64,000 nucleotides of DNA, from contig CM075767.1 in NCBI GenBank assembly GCA_037974665.1, positions 88,500,644-88,564,643 of the forward strand. Reading direction: 5' to 3'. Of the stretch, positions 1 through 10,310 are shown piece by piece. A model generated the notes under the pieces. It worked only from the letters and a program-made list of their open reading frames with translations, was not told the DNA's origin and did not search any database. Within the stretch, counting starts at the first letter, position 1, and each line of letters begins with the position of its first letter. Position numbers and translations under genes: made by a program. This DNA comes from Ehretia macrophylla (taxonomy: Eukaryota; Streptophyta; Magnoliopsida; Boraginales; Ehretiaceae).

Positions 1-185
1 ACGACAACCTAACTCGCGGGACATCAAAGGGCCCTACAACGTGTCGATATCACGTCCTGCGAGGATGCTGCGTTGTTGAAGCGGATGGGTTGTCGTTAAG
101 CCCATTTGGCCTTTTGAATGGGCCATCTCTCTAGGCTGGCACTGTGAACCGTTAACACATATAGGAATTGTGCCCTCAACATGAC

Positions 186-305
186 GGGTGCGATCATACC
201 AGCACTAATGCACCGGATCCCATCAGAACTCCCAAGTTAAGCGTGCTTGGGCGAGAGTAGTACTAGGATGGGTGACCCCCTGGGAAAGTCCTTGTGTTGC
301 ACCCC
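186..305 (+). rRNA. 5S rRNA gene, copy 1
   Basis: 120 bp. Differs from the consensus by G48C, C107T and one extra A in the GGGAA run of box C. The inserted base in box C makes full activity doubtful. Confidence 0.93.
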
Positions 306-864
306 CTTTTCAATTTTTTTTTGCCCTCGTTAGGGATGGCAAGATACTTTATCCACCAAATCTCTATTACCGAATCCCACGGAACATTGGACAAGAAAAC
401 TTCGCTTCACATAGAGGCCGAGCCCGCAAACCGAGGGCGTAGGGTTTGTGACCAGGTCTCTGTCGCTCCGTTGCCCATAACTTTGGATCTGTTATGATTT
501 ACGCGGTGCACAGCATACCGTTATAAAGCGCTCTGAGAGCTCTATGACGGGCGCAGCCAGGTTACTCACTGTGCCCGTTTTTGGAGCCCATAATCGAACG
601 TTTTCATCAGTTTCAGGCCAATTTTCTTCGGTTGCTCTATTTTTCTGTCCCGGATCGTATGTCGTGAGCTGTTAAAAGGACGACAACGTGACTCGCGGGA
701 CATTAGAGGGCCCTAATACGTTTTTGATATCACGTCTTGCGAGGATGCTACGTTGTTGAAGCGGATGGGTTATCGTTAAGCCCATGGACCTTTTGAATGG
801 GCCATCTCTCCAGGCTGGGATTGTGAGCCGTTAACACATAAAGGAATTGTGCCCAAAACATGAT

Positions 865-984
865 GGGTGCAATCATACCAACACTAATACACCGGATCCC
901 ATCAAAAGTATGAAGTAAAGCGTGTTTGGGCGAGAGTAGTACTAGGATGGGTGACCGCCTGGGAAAGTCCTCGTGTTGCACCCC
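865..984 (+). rRNA. 5S rRNA gene, copy 2 (diverged, probable pseudogene)
   Basis: Changes: G7A, G17A, G25A, G41A, C44G, C46A, C47T, T53A, C61T, C93G, and an extra A in the GGGAA run. Box A has two changes. Its upstream box is CATAAAGG and its spacer has CACCTTGGGC and GGGCTTGTGAG, so it is a B2-type unit lying about 16 kb from the main B block. Probably not functional. Confidence 0.88.
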
Positions 985-1543
985 ATTTTCAATTTTTTTT
1001 GCCCTGGTTAGGGATGGCAAGATACTTTATCCACCACATTTCTATTATCGAATCCCACGGCACCTTGGGCAAGACAACTTCGCTTCACTTGGAGGCCGGG
1101 CCCGCAAACCGAGGGCGTAGGGCTTGTGAGCAGGTCTCTGTCGCTCCTGTGCCAATAACTTTTGATATGTAAGGAGTTACACAGCGCACAGCGTACTGTT
1201 GGAAAGCTCTCTGAGATCTCTACGACAGGGGAAGCAAGCTTGCTCGCTATGCCCTTTATTGGAGCCCAAAATCGAACATTTTCATCAGTTTCGAGCCACT
1301 TTTCTACTTTAGCTCTATTTTTTCGTCCCGGATCGTACGTCGTGAGCTGTTAAAAGGATAACAACCTAACTCACGGGACATCAAATGGCCCTACAACATT
1401 TTTGATATCACGTCTTTCGAGGATGCTACGTTGTTGAAGCGAATGGGTTGTGGTTAAGCCCATTGGGCCCTTTGAATGGGCCATCTCTCCAGGCTGGCAC
1501 TGTGAACGGTTAACACATATAGGAATTGTGTCCTCAACATGAC

Positions 1544-1662
1544 GGGTGCGATCATACCAGCACTAATGCACCGGAGCCCATCAGAACTCCGAAGTTAAGC
1601 GTGCTTGTGCGAAAGTAGTACTAGGATGGGTGACCCCCAGGGAAGTCCTCGTGTTGCACCCC
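1544..1662 (+). rRNA. 5S rRNA gene, copy 3
   Basis: Changes: T33G, G65T, G70A, T96A. Its spacer is very like that of copy 6 (shared GAGCCAAAAATC, GTTTACGTAG, TTTCATCCCGTA), marking a three-unit higher-order repeat. Confidence 0.95.
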
Positions 1663-2219
1663 CTTTTCAATTTTTTTTGCCTTGGTTAGGGTTGCCAAGA
1701 TACTTTACCCAGCAAATCTCTATTACCGAATCCCACGGAACATTGGGCAAGACAACTTCGGTTTACGTAGTGGCCGGGCCCGCAAACCGAGGGCGTAGGG
1801 TTTGTGACCAGGTCTCCGTCGCTCTGGTGCCCATAACTTTTGATCCGTAAGGAGTTACGCGGCGCACAGCATACCGTTGCAAAGCTCTCTGAGAGCTCCA
1901 CGATGGTGGCAGCTAGCTTGCTAGCAGAGCCCTTTTTGGAGCCAAAAATCAATCGTTTTCATCAGTTTCAGGCCACTTTTCTTCTTTTGCCCTATTTTTT
2001 CATCCCGTACCGTACGTCGTGAGCTGTTAAAAGGACGACAACCTAACTCGCAGTACATCAGAGGGCCCTACAACATGTCGATATCACGTCTTGCGAGGAT
2101 GCTGCGTCTTTGAAGCGGATGGGTTGTCGTTAAGCCCATTGGGCCTTTTGAATGAGCCATCTCTCTAGGCTGGCACTGTGAACCGTTAACACATATAGGA
2201 ATTGTGCCGTCAACAAGAC

Positions 2220-2338
2220 GGGATCGATCATACCAGCACTAATGCACCAGATCCCATCAAAACTCCGAAGTTAAGCGTGCTTGGGCGAGAGTAGTACTAG
2301 GATGGGTGACCCCCTGGGAAGTCCTCGTGTTGCACACC
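2220..2338 (+). rRNA. 5S rRNA gene, copy 4
   Basis: Changes: T4A, G5T, G30A, G41A, C117A. The changes at 4, 5 and 117 weaken helix I. The upstream sequence is CAACAAGAC rather than CAACATGAC, as in copies 5-8. Confidence 0.94.
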
Positions 2339-2895
2339 CTTTTCAATTTGTTTTGCCCTGGTTAGGGTTGCCAAGATAATTTATCCACCAAATCTCTATT
2401 ACCGAATCCCATGGAACATTGGGCAAGACAACTTCGCTTCACATAGAGGCCGGGCCCGCAAACGAAGGCCATAGGGTTTGTGACCAGGTCTCCGTCGCTC
2501 TGGTGCCCTTAACTTTTGATCCGTAGGGAGTTACGCGGCGCACAACATACCATTGCAAAGCTCTCTGAGAGCTCTACGACGGGGGTAGCCAGCTTGCTCG
2601 TTGTGCCCTTTTTGGAGCCCAAAATCAAACGTTTTTATCCGTTTTAGGCCATTTTTCTTCTCTTGCTTTAGTTTTTTATCCCGGATCGTACGTCGTGAGC
2701 TGTTAAAAGGATGACAACCTGACTCACGGGACATCAAAGGGCCCTACAGCGTGTCGATATCACATCTTGCGAGGATGCTGCGTTGTTGAAGCGGATTAGT
2801 TGTCGTTAAGCCCATTGGACCTTTTGAATGGGCCATCTCTCCAGGCTGGCACTGTGAGCCGTTAACACATATAGGAATTGTGCCCTCAACAAGAC

Positions 2896-3014
2896 GGGTG
2901 TGATCATACCAGCACTAATGCACCGGATCCCATCAAAACTCCGAAGTTAAGCGTGCTTGGGTGAGAGTAGTTCTAGGATGGGTGACCCCCAAGGAAGTCC
3001 TCGTGTTGCACCCC
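2896..3014 (+). rRNA. 5S rRNA gene, copy 5
   Basis: Changes: C6T, G41A, C67T, A77T, T96A, G97A. Two of these fall in box C. Confidence 0.94.
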
Positions 3015-3571
3015 CTTTTCAATTTTTTTTGCCTTGGTTAGGGTTGCCAAGATACTTTATCCACCAAATCTCTATTACTGAATCCCACAGAACATTGGGC
3101 AAGACAACTTCGCTTCATGCAGAGGCCGGGCTCGCAAATCGAGGGCATAAGGTTTGTGACAAGTTCTCCGTCGCTCCGGTGCCCATAACTTTTGATCCGT
3201 AAGGAGTTACGCGGCGCACAACATACCGTTGCAAAGCTCTCTGAGAGCTCTACGACAGGGGCAGCCAGCTTGCTGGCTGTGCCCATTTTTGGAGCCTAAA
3301 ATCGAACGTTTTCATCGTTTTAGGCCACTTTTCTTCTTTTGCTATGTTTTTCTGTCCCAGATCGTACGTCGTGAGCTATGAAAAGGATGACAACCTTACT
3401 CGCGGGAAATCAAAGGGCCCTACAACGTGTCGATATCACGTCTTGCGAGGATGCTACGTTATTGAAGCGGATGGGTTGTCGTTAAGCCCATTGGGCCTTT
3501 TGAATGGGACATCTGTCCAGGCTGGCATTGTGAACCGTTAACACATATAGGAATTGTACCCTCAACAAGAC

Positions 3572-3690
3572 GAGTTCGATCATACCAGCACTAATGCACC
3601 GGATCCCATCAGAACTCCGAAGTTAAGCGTGCTTGGGCGAAAGTAGTACTAGGACGGGTAACCCCCTGGGAAGTCCTCGTGTTGCACCCC
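3572..3690 (+). rRNA. 5S rRNA gene, copy 6
   Basis: Changes: G2A, G5T, G70A, T84C, G89A. G70A is shared with copies 3 and 8. Changes at 2 and 5 disturb helix I. Confidence 0.94.
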
Positions 3691-4247
3691 CTTTTCAATT
3701 TTTTTTGCCTTGGTTAGTGTTGCCAAGATACTTTACCCACCAAATCTCTATTACCAAATCCCACGGAACATTGGGCAAGACACCTTCGCTTTACGTAGAG
3801 GCCGGGCCGGCAAACAAAGGGTGTAGGGTTTGTGACCAGGTCTCCGTCGCTCCGGTGCCCATAACTTTTGATCCTTAAGGAGTTACGCGGCACACAGCAT
3901 ACCGTTGCAAAGCTCTCTGAGAGCTCTACGACGTGGGCAGCTAGTTTGCCTGCAGAGCCCTTTTTAGAGCCAAAAATCGAACATTTTCATCAGTTTCAGG
4001 CCACTTTTCTTCTTTTGCCCTATTTTTTCATCCCGTATCGTACGTCGTGAGCTGTTAAAAGGACGACAACCTGACTCGCGGTACATCACGGGGCCCTACA
4101 ACGTGTCGATATCACATCTTGCGAGGATGCTGCGTCTTCGAAGCGGATGTGTTGTCGTTAAGCCCATTGGGCCTTTTGAATGGGCCATCTCTCTAGGCTG
4201 GCACTGTGAACCGTTAACCCATATAGGAATTGTGCCCTCAACAAGAC

Positions 4248-4366
4248 GAGTGCAATCATACCAGCACTAATGAATCGGATCCCATCAAAACTCTGAAGTT
4301 AAGCGTGCTTGGGCGAGAGTAGTACTAGGATAGGTGACCCCCTGGGAAGTACCCGTGTTGCACCCC
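4248..4366 (+). rRNA. 5S rRNA gene, copy 7 (diverged)
   Basis: Changes: G2A, G7A, C26A, C28T, G41A, C47T, G85A, C104A, T106C. G41A is shared with copies 2, 4, 5 and 44. Its spacer shares CTTCTCTTGCTTT with that of copy 4. The number of changes suggests a pseudogene. Confidence 0.92.
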
Positions 4367-4924
4367 CTTTTCAATTTTTTTTGCCCTCGTTTGGGTTGCC
4401 AAGATACTTTATCCAGCAAATATCTATTACCGAATCCCACGGAACATTGGGCAAGACAATTTCGCTTCATGTAGAGGCCGGGCCCGCAAACCGAAGGCGT
4501 AGGGTTTGTGACCAGGTCTCCGTCGCTCCGGTGCCCATAACTTTTGATCCGTAAGGAGTTACGCGTCGCACAGCATACCGTTGCAAAGCTCTATGAGAGC
4601 TCTACAACGGGGGCAGCCAGCTTTTTCGCTGTGCCCATTTTTGGAGCCCAAAATCGAACGTTTTCATCTGTTTTAGCCCACTTTTCTTCTCTTGCTTTGT
4701 TTTTCCGTCCCGGATCGTACGTCGTGAGCTGTTAAAAGGATGACAACCTGACTCGCGGGACATCAAATCGCCCTACAACGTGTCGATATCACGTCTTGCG
4801 AGGATGCTGCGTTGTTGAAGTGGATGGGTTGTCGTTAAGCCCATTGGGCCATTCGAAAGGGCCATCTCTCCAGGCTGGCACTGTGAACCGTTAACACATA
4901 TAGAAATTGTGCCCTCAACAAGAC

Positions 4925-5043
4925 GGGCGCGATCATACCAGCACTAATGCACCGGATCGCATCAGAACTCCGAAGTTAAGCTTGCTTGGGCGAAAGTAGT
5001 ACTAGGATGGATGACCCCCTGGGAAGTCCTCGTGTTGTACACC
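4925..5043 (+). rRNA. 5S rRNA gene, copy 8
   Basis: Changes: T4C, C35G, G58T, G70A, G87A, C114T, C117A. The following spacer has lost about 52 bp (junction near 5136), making this the second-shortest unit (625 bp). Confidence 0.93.
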
Positions 5044-5549
5044 CTTTTCAATTTTTTTTGTCTTGGTTTGGGTTGCCAAGATACTTTATCCACCAAATCT
5101 CTATTACCGAATCCCACGGAACATTGGGCAAGACAACCAAGTCTCAATCGCTCCGGTGCCCATAACTTTTGGTCCGTAAGGAGTTACGCAGCGCGCAGTA
5201 TACCGTTGCAAAGCTCTCTGAGAGCTCTATGATGGGGGCAGCTAGCTTGCTCGCTTTGCCCATTTTTGGATCCCAAAATTGAACATTTTCATCAGTTTCA
5301 GGCCACTTTTCTTCTTTTGCCCTGTTTTTCTGTCCCGGATCGTACATCGTGAGCTGTTAAAAGGATGACAACATGACTCGCGGTACATCAGAGGGCCCTA
5401 TAACGTGTTGATATCACATCTTGCGAGGATGCTGCGTTATTGAAGCGGATGGGTTGTCGTTAAGACCATTGGGCCTTTTGAATGGGCCATCTCTATAGGC
5501 TGGCACTGTGAACCGTTAACACATATAGGAATTGTGCCCTCAACATGAC

Positions 5550-5668
5550 GGGTGCGATCATACTAGCACTAATGCACCGGATCCCATCAGAATTCCGAAG
5601 TTAAGCGTGCTTGGGTAAGAGTAGTACTAGGATGGGTGACCCTTTGGGAAGTCCTCATGTTGCACCCC
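5550..5668 (+). rRNA. 5S rRNA gene, copy 9
   Basis: Changes: C15T, C44T, C67T, G68A, C94T, C95T, G108A. All seven are C-to-T or G-to-A, the pattern of cytosine deamination. Confidence 0.94.
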
Positions 5669-6226
5669 CTTTTCAATTTTTTTTGCCCTGGTTAAGGTTG
5701 CCAAGATACTTTATCCACTAAATCTCTATTACCGAATCCCACGGAACATTGGGCAAGACAACTTCGCTTCACGTAGAGGCCTGGCCCGCAAACCGAGGGC
5801 GTAGGGTTTGTGACCAGGTCTCCATCACTCCGATGCCCATAACATTTGATCCGTAAAGAGTTATGTGGCGCACAGCATACTGTTGAAAACCTCTCTAAGA
5901 GCTCTACGACGGGGGCAGGGAGCTTGCTTGTTTTGCCCGTTTCTGGAGCGCAAAATCGAACGTTTTCATCAGTTTTAGGTCACTTTCTTCTTTTGCTCTA
6001 TTTTTTCATCCCGGATCGTACGTCGTGAGCTGTTAAAAGGATGACAACCTGACTCGCGGGACATCAGAGGGCCCTACAACGTTTTTGATATCACGTTTGG
6101 CGAGGATGCTGCGTTGTTGAAGTGGATGGGTTGTCGTTAAGCCCATTGGGCCTTTTGAATGGGCCATCTCTCCAGGCTGGCATAGTGAACCGTTAACACA
6201 TATAGGAATTGTGTCCTCAACATGAC

Positions 6227-6345
6227 AGGTGCGATCATACCAGCACTAATGCACCGGATCCTATCAGAACCCCGAAGTTAAGCGTGCTTGGGCGAGAGCA
6301 GTACTAGGATGGGTGACCCCATGGGAAATCCTCATGTTGCAACCC
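6227..6345 (+). rRNA. 5S rRNA gene, copy 10
   Basis: Changes: G1A, C36T, T45C, T73C, C95A, G102A, G108A, C116A. The first base is A, which may affect the start. Its spacer is most like that of copy 12. Confidence 0.93.
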
Positions 6346-6902
6346 CTGCTCAATTTTTTTTGCCCTGGTTAGGGTTGCCAAGATACTTTATCCACAAAAT
6401 CTCTGTTACCGAATCCCACAGAACATTGGGCAAGACAACTTCGCTTCACGTAGAGGCCAGGCCCGCAAACCGAGGACGTAGGGTTTGTGACCAGGTCTCC
6501 GTTGCTTCGGTGCCCATAACTTTTGTTTCGTAACGAGATACGCGGTGCAAAGCATACCGTTGCGAAACTCTCTGAGAGCTCTACGACCAGGGCAACCAGC
6601 TTGCTCACAGTGCCCATTTTTGGAGCCCAAAATCAAACGTTTTCATCAGTTTCAGGCCACTTTTTTCTATTGTTCTATTTTTCCGTCCCGGATCGTACGT
6701 CATGAGCTGTTAAAAGAACGACAACCTGACTTGCGGGAGATCAGAGGGCCCTACAACGTGTCGATATCTCGTCTTGCGAGGATGCTGCGTTGTTGAAGTG
6801 GATGGGTTGTCGTTAAGCCCATTGGGCCTTTTGAATGAGCCATCTTTCTAGGCTGGCATTGTGAACCGTTAACACATATAAGAATTGTGGCCTCAACATG
6901 AC

Positions 6903-7021
6903 GGGTGCGATCATACCAGCACTAATGCACCGGATCCCATCAGAACTCCGAAGTTAAGCGTGCTTGGGCGAGAGTAGTACTAGGATGGGTGACCCCCTGG
7001 GAAGTCCTCATGTTGCACCCC
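6903..7021 (+). rRNA. 5S rRNA gene, copy 11
   Basis: One change only, G108A, shared with copies 9, 10, 13 and 15 in the same stretch. A good candidate for an active gene. Confidence 0.97.
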
Positions 7022-7579
7022 ATTTTCAATTTTTTTTGCCCTGGTTAGGGTTGCCGTGATACTTTATCCACCAAATCTCTATTACCAAATCCCATGGAAC
7101 TTTGGGCAAGACAACTTCGCCTCACGTAGAGGCCGGGCTCGCAAACCGAGGGCGTAGGGTTTGTGACCAGGTCTCCGTCGCTCCGGTGCCCATAACTTTT
7201 TATCCGTAAGGAGTTATGCGGTGCACAGCATACCGTTGCAAAGCTCTCAGAGAGCTCTACGACGGGGGCGGGGAGCTTGCTCGCTGTGCCCGTTTCTAGA
7301 GCCCAAAATTGAACATTTTCATCAGTTTAAGGTCACTTTCTTCTTTTGCTCTGTTTTTTCGTCCCGGATCGTACGTCGTGAGCTGTTAAAAGGACGACAA
7401 CCTGACTCGCGGGACATCAGAGGGCCCTACAACGTTTTTGATCTCACGTCTTGCGAGGATGCTGCGTTGTTGAAGCAGATGGGTTGTTGTTAAGCCCATT
7501 GGGCCTTTTGAATGGGCCATATGTCTAGGCTGGCACTGTGAACCATTAACAAATATTGAAATTGTGCCCTCAACACGAC

Positions 7580-7698
7580 AGGTGCGATCATGCCAGCACT
7601 AATGCACTGGATCCCATCAGAACACCGAAGTTAAGCGTACTTGGGTGAGAGTAGTACTAGGATGGGTGACCCCCTAGGAAGTCCTCGTGTTGCACCCC
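7580..7698 (+). rRNA. 5S rRNA gene, copy 12
   Basis: Changes: G1A, A13G, C29T, T45A, G60A, C67T, G97A. The upstream box is degraded (AAATATTGAA), so promoter strength is doubtful. Confidence 0.93.
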
Positions 7699-8255
7699 CT
7701 TTTCAATTTTTTCTGCCCTGGTTAGGGTTGCCAAGATACTTTATCCACCAAATCTCTGTTACCAAATCCCACTGAACATTGGGCAAGACAACTTCACTTC
7801 ACGTAGAGACTGGGCCCGCAAACCGAGGGCGAAGGGTTTGTGACTAGGTCTCCGTCGCTCCGGTGCCCCTAACTTTTGTTCCGTAAGGAGATATGCGACA
7901 CAAAGCATACCGTTGCGAAGCTCTCTGAGAGTTGTACGACCGGGGCAGCCAGCTTGCTCACTGTGCCTATTTTTGGAGCCCAAAATCGAACGTTTTCATC
8001 AGTTTCAGGCCACTTTTTTCTATTGTTCTATTTTTCTGTCCCGAATCGTACGTCATGAGCTGTTAAAAGGACGACAACCTGACTTGCGGGAGATCAGAGG
8101 GCCCTACAACGTGTCGATATCTCATCTTGCGAGGATGCTGCGTTGTTGAAGCGGATGGGTTGTCGTTAAGCCCATTGGGCCTTTTGGATGAGCCATCTCT
8201 CTAGGCTGGCATTGTGAACCGTTAATACATATAGGAATTATGGCCTCAACATGAC

Positions 8256-8374
8256 GGGTGCGATCATACCAGCACTAATGCACCGTATCCCATCAGAACT
8301 CCAAAGTTAAGCGTGCTTGGGCGAGACTAGTACTAGGATGGGTGATCCCCTGGGAAGTCCTCATGTTGCACCCC
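8256..8374 (+). rRNA. 5S rRNA gene, copy 13
   Basis: Changes: G31T, G48A, G72C, C91T, G108A. It shares ATTACCAAATCCCATGGAAC in the spacer with copies 11 and 15, part of a two-unit repeat. Confidence 0.95.
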
Positions 8375-8932
8375 CTTTTCAATTTTTTTTGCTCAGGTTA
8401 AGGTTGCCAAGATACTTTATCCACCAAATCTCTATTACCAAATCCCATGGAACATTGGGCAAGACAACTTCGCTTCACCTAGAGGCCGGGCCCATAAACC
8501 GAGGGCGTAGGGTTTGTGACCAGGTCTCCGTGGCTCCGGTGCCCATGACTTTTGATCCGTAAGGAGTTACGCAGTGTACAGCATACCGTTGCAAAGCTCT
8601 CTGAGAGCTCTACGACGGGGACAGCAAGCTTGCTTGTTGTGCCCTTTTTGGAGCCCAAAATTGAACATTTTCATCAGTTTCAGGCCACTTTTCTTCTTTT
8701 ACTCTGTTTTTCCGTCCCGGATCGTACGTCGTGAGCTGTTAAAAGGAGGACAACCTGACTCGCGGGACATCGGAGGGCCCTACAACATTTTTGATATCAC
8801 GTATTGCGAGGATGCAGCATTGTTGAAGCGGATGGGTTGTCGTTAAGCCCATTTGGCCTTTTGAATGGGCCATCTCTCCAGGCTGGCACTGTGAACCGTT
8901 AATACATATAGGAATTGTACCATCAACATGAC

Positions 8933-9051
8933 GGGTGCGATCATACCCGCACTAATGCTCCGGATCCCATCAGAACTCCGAAGTTAAGCGTGCTTGGGCG
9001 AGAGTAGTACTAGGGTGGGTGACCCCCTGGGAAGTCCTCGTGTTGCACCCC
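8933..9051 (+). rRNA. 5S rRNA gene, copy 14
   Basis: Changes: A16C, A27T, A83G. The promoter boxes are otherwise intact. Confidence 0.96.
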
Positions 9052-9609
9052 ATTTTCAATTTTTTTTGCCCTGGTTAGGGTTGCCAAGATACTTTATCCA
9101 CAAAATCTCTATTACCGAATCCCACGGAACATTGGGCAAGACAACTTCGCTTCACGTAGAGGCTGGGCCCGCAAACCGAGGGCGTATGGTTTGTGACCAG
9201 CTCTCCGTCGCTCCGGTGCCCATAACTTTTGATCTGTAAGGAGTTATGCTGAGCACAACTTACCGTTACAAAGCTCTCTGAGAGCTCTACGACGAGGGCA
9301 GCCAGCTTGCTCGTTGTGCCCTTTTTCGAGCCCAAAATCGAACGTTTTCATCAGTTTCAGGCCACTTTTCCTTTTTTTGCTCTGTTTTTCCGTCCTGGAT
9401 CGTACGTCGTGAGCTATTAAAAGGACAACAACCTGACTCGTGGGACATCAGAGGGCCTTACAACGTGTCGATATCTCGTCTTGCGAGGATGCTGCGTTGT
9501 TGAAGCGGATGGGTTGTCGTTAAGCCCATTGGGCCTTTTGAATGAGCCATCTCTCTAGGCTGGCATTTTGAACCGTTAACACATATAGGAATTGTGGCCT
9601 CAACATGAC

Positions 9610-9728
9610 GGGTGCGATCATACCAGCACTAATGCACCGGATCCCATCAGAACTCCGAAGTTAAGCGTGCTTGGGCGAGAGTAGTACTAGGATGGGTGAC
9701 CCCCTGGGAAGTCCTCATGTTGCACCCC
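9610..9728 (+). rRNA. 5S rRNA gene, copy 15
   Basis: One change, G108A; identical to copy 11 over the gene. Last intact gene before the first retrotransposon insertion. Confidence 0.97.
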
Positions 9729-10286
9729 CTTTTTTAATTTTTTTTGCCCTGGTTAGGGTTGCCAAGATACTTTATCCACCAAATCTCTATTACCAAATCC
9801 CATGGAACATTAGGCAAGACAACTTCGCTTCACGTAGAGGCCGGGCCCGCAAACCGAGGGCGTAGGGTTTGTGACCAGGTCTCCGTCGCTCCGGTGACCA
9901 TAACTTTTGATCCGTATGGAGTTACGCGGCCCACAGCATACAGTTGCAAAGCTCTCCGAGAGGTCTACGACGGGGACAGCCTGCTCGCTCGCTGTGCCCA
10001 TTTTTGGAGCCCAAAATCGAACGTTTTCATCAGTTTCAGGCCACTTTTCTTCCTTTGCTCTGTTTTTCCATCGCGGATCGTACGTCGTGAGCTATTAAAA
10101 GATGACAACCTTACTCGCGGGACATTAGTGAGCCCTACAACGTATCGATATCACGTCTTGCAAGGATGCTGCGTTGTTGAAGCGGATGGGTTGTCATTAA
10201 GCCCATTGGGCCTTTTGAATTGGCCATCTCTCCAGGCTGGCACTATGAACCGTTAAGACATATAGGAATTATGCCCTCAACATGAC

Positions 10287-10310
10287 GGGTGCGATCATAC
10301 CAGCACTAAT
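10287..10310 (+). pseudogene. 5S rRNA gene, copy 16, 5' fragment (split by a solo LTR)
   Basis: The first 24 bases, identical to the consensus, end at the insertion point of the solo LTR. The last five bases (CTAAT) are the left target-site duplication. Boxes A and C are cut off from the upstream promoter, so the gene is dead. Confidence 0.97.
10306..10310. repeat. Target-site duplication CTAAT of solo LTR A (left copy)
   Basis: CTAAT is positions 20-24 of the 5S gene. The right copy is at 14031-14035. Confidence 0.93.

Larger units (their letters stand above)
1..10310 (+). repeat. 5S rDNA tandem array, block I (genes 1-15 and the start of gene 16)
   Basis: Head-to-tail units of about 676-677 bp, each a 119-bp 5S gene plus a spacer of about 557 bp. 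The window opens in the spacer before gene 1. The spacer after gene 8 is about 52 bp short (junction near 5136), giving a 625-bp unit. Spacers here are mostly the A type (TATATAGG-like upstream box, GGCACTGTG, GACATCAGAGG, GGGTTTGTGACC). Gene 2 is an exception with B-type spacer features. No open reading frame of this block looks like a real protein gene. Confidence 0.97.

Noticed and set aside
9744..10256. 170-codon reading frame in the spacer after 5S copy 15
   Set aside because: The longest of the spacer frames, but its counterparts in the other units are interrupted, so it is a chance opening.
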